A DNA stretch of 15,703 nucleotides from CAUTNA01 sp964371145 (lineage in GTDB: Bacteria > Pseudomonadota > Alphaproteobacteria > Rs-D84). The notes under the pieces were generated by a model, which made no database searches, was not told the DNA's origin, and saw only the letters and a list, made by a program, of their open reading frames with translations. Numbering within the stretch: the first letter of the stretch is position 1; every line of letters begins with the position of its first letter. This document shows positions 14,832-15,703 of the stretch, in pieces. The stretch covers positions 1-15,703 of the forward strand of contig CAYJKO010000013.1 in the NCBI GenBank assembly GCA_964371145.1, in the 5' to 3' direction. Position numbers and translations under genes: made by a program.

Positions 14832-15703
14832 ATGACAAAAACATATTCAGGATTTTTGGCCATAATTGGCCCAACGAACGCGGGTAAATCTACCTTGCTT
14901 AATCGTATCATGGCACGTAAAGTGTCGATTGTTTCACACAAAGTTCAAACGACGCGCGCTAAATTACGCGCGGTTAAAATGGTTGACGATAAACAAATTA
15001 TATTTGTGGATACCCCGGGTGTATTTAAACCCAGCCGTTCATTGGATCGCGCTATGGTATCTGCCGCAATGGACGCGATATCTGAATCTGATGCGGTTTT
15101 ATTAATGGTTGATGCGACGCATGGTGTGACGCCAACCACTCGTGAATTGGTTTCTAAATTGGCGGGCAATGAAAACGTATTTGTTTTAATTAATAAAACA
15201 GACGCCATTCGCAAACAAGATTTATTGCCAATCGCTGCTGAATTGTCGGGCTTGGGTAATTTTCGTGAAATCTTTATGGTATCCGCATTAAAAGACGATA
15301 ATTTGGATTATATGTTAAAGTCGCTGGCGGATGCGATGCCTGAATCTCCGTATTTATTTGATACAAAAGACGCACCAGATGTTCCAGATTTCTTGTATTT
15401 GGCGGAAATGACGCGTGAAAAAATTTATAAATATATACACAAAGAATTACCATACCATATTTATGTTGAAACAGAAAAAGTTGATACAGACCCGGAAGGC
15501 GTTTTGGAAATATATCAAAAAGTTGTTGTGGCAACCGATGGTCATAAAAAAATAGTAGTGGGCAAAGGCGGGCAACAATTAAAACAAATCGGAATGGAAG
15601 CTCGCCATGAAATCCAAGACGAATGGGGCGTGAATGCACGTTTGCATTTATTTGTGCGTGTTGAAAAAAATTGGGAAAATCGTCCAGAAAACTATACCGT
15701 CCA
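14832..15703 (+). CDS. era: GTPase Era (3' end outside window)
   Basis: 290 codons plus two bases are present; the family is about 295-300 residues, so only the last few residues are missing. Era is a GTPase that binds the 3' end of 16S rRNA and helps 30S subunit maturation. The G motifs are all intact: G1 GPTNAGKST (13-21), switch T41 in QTTR, G3 DTPG (60-63), G4 NKTD (121-124), G5 SAL (151-153). The KH domain has VGKGGQQLKQIG (243-254) and the end motif LFVRVEKNWENRPE (273-286). The start is at ATG 14832, just ahead of the first beta strand; there is no Shine-Dalgarno at normal distance. It is divergent from the deaminase gene across 112 bases. rnc/recO, often next to era, are not seen; the left neighbour is not rnc. 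Confidence 0.96.
   Translation, partial: MTKTYSGFLAIIGPTNAGKSTLLNRIMARKVSIVSHKVQTTRAKLRAVKMVDDKQIIFVDTPGVFKPSRSLDRAMVSAAMDAISESDAVLLMVDATHGVTPTTRELVSKLAGNENVFVLINKTDAIRKQDLLPIAAELSGLGNFREIFMVSALKDDNLDYMLKSLADAMPESPYLFDTKDAPDVPDFLYLAEMTREKIYKYIHKELPYHIYVETEKVDTDPEGVLEIYQKVVVATDGHKKIVVGKGGQQLKQIGMEARHEIQDEWGVNARLHLFVRVEKNWENRPENYTV

Noticed and set aside
14866..15639. Frames overlapping era on both strands
   Set aside because: They are in other phases of an intact era gene whose G motifs and KH domain are all readable.

Overview
The window looks like part of a low-GC Gram-negative chromosome, most likely an alphaproteobacterium. The evidence is a BamD outer-membrane assembly lipoprotein, RlpA with a SPOR domain, MurJ, an Smr protein, Era with a KH domain, and Ala/Asn-rich AT-biased codon use with TGA read as stop. 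The giant repeat protein is of a kind common in host- or gut-associated bacteria, so a gut-type low-GC alphaproteobacterium is a reasonable guess. It is only an inference and cannot be fixed from this sequence alone.

Left half (1-8484, minus strand): one uninterrupted open frame starts at 8484 and runs off the left edge. It gives at least 2828 residues with a signal peptide. The protein is built from about 60 BspA/DUF285-like (leucine-rich-repeat-like) units of about 25 residues. They are grouped into eight modules, seven of which begin with a four-cysteine cassette that ends in a YRFK motif. The frame is the same at the start codon, at all eight YRFK sites and at the window edge, so it is not a decayed gene.

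Middle (8485-9289): an AT-rich noncoding stretch holds the promoter of the giant gene, two TGTATATACA palindromes and an assembly gap of exactly 100 N. A 32-bp direct repeat flanks the gap, with two hairpins beside the right copy. A tRNA-Arg(ACG) follows on the minus strand with its own promoter and terminator.

Right half (9290-15703) is an ordinary housekeeping and envelope block: a secreted M23 endopeptidase (+), an Smr-domain protein (-), RlpA lipoprotein (-), MurJ lipid II flippase (-), BamD (+), a deaminase apparently fused to a MazG-like NTP pyrophosphatase domain (-), and Era GTPase (+, cut by the right edge). M23 peptidase, RlpA, MurJ and BamD all act on peptidoglycan or outer-membrane biogenesis. 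The deaminase/MazG protein is predicted to act in pyrimidine deoxynucleotide metabolism, and Era in 30S ribosome maturation.

Promoter-like sequences can be read in front of most genes. In three of them (M23 gene, murJ, era) the -10 box ends only 6-7 bases before the ATG, which predicts leaderless mRNAs. rlpA has a classical Shine-Dalgarno site. The points most worth a second look are the giant modular surface protein, the deaminase-MazG fusion, RlpA with altered catalytic positions, the repeat-bounded gap, and the overlapping murJ/bamD promoters.
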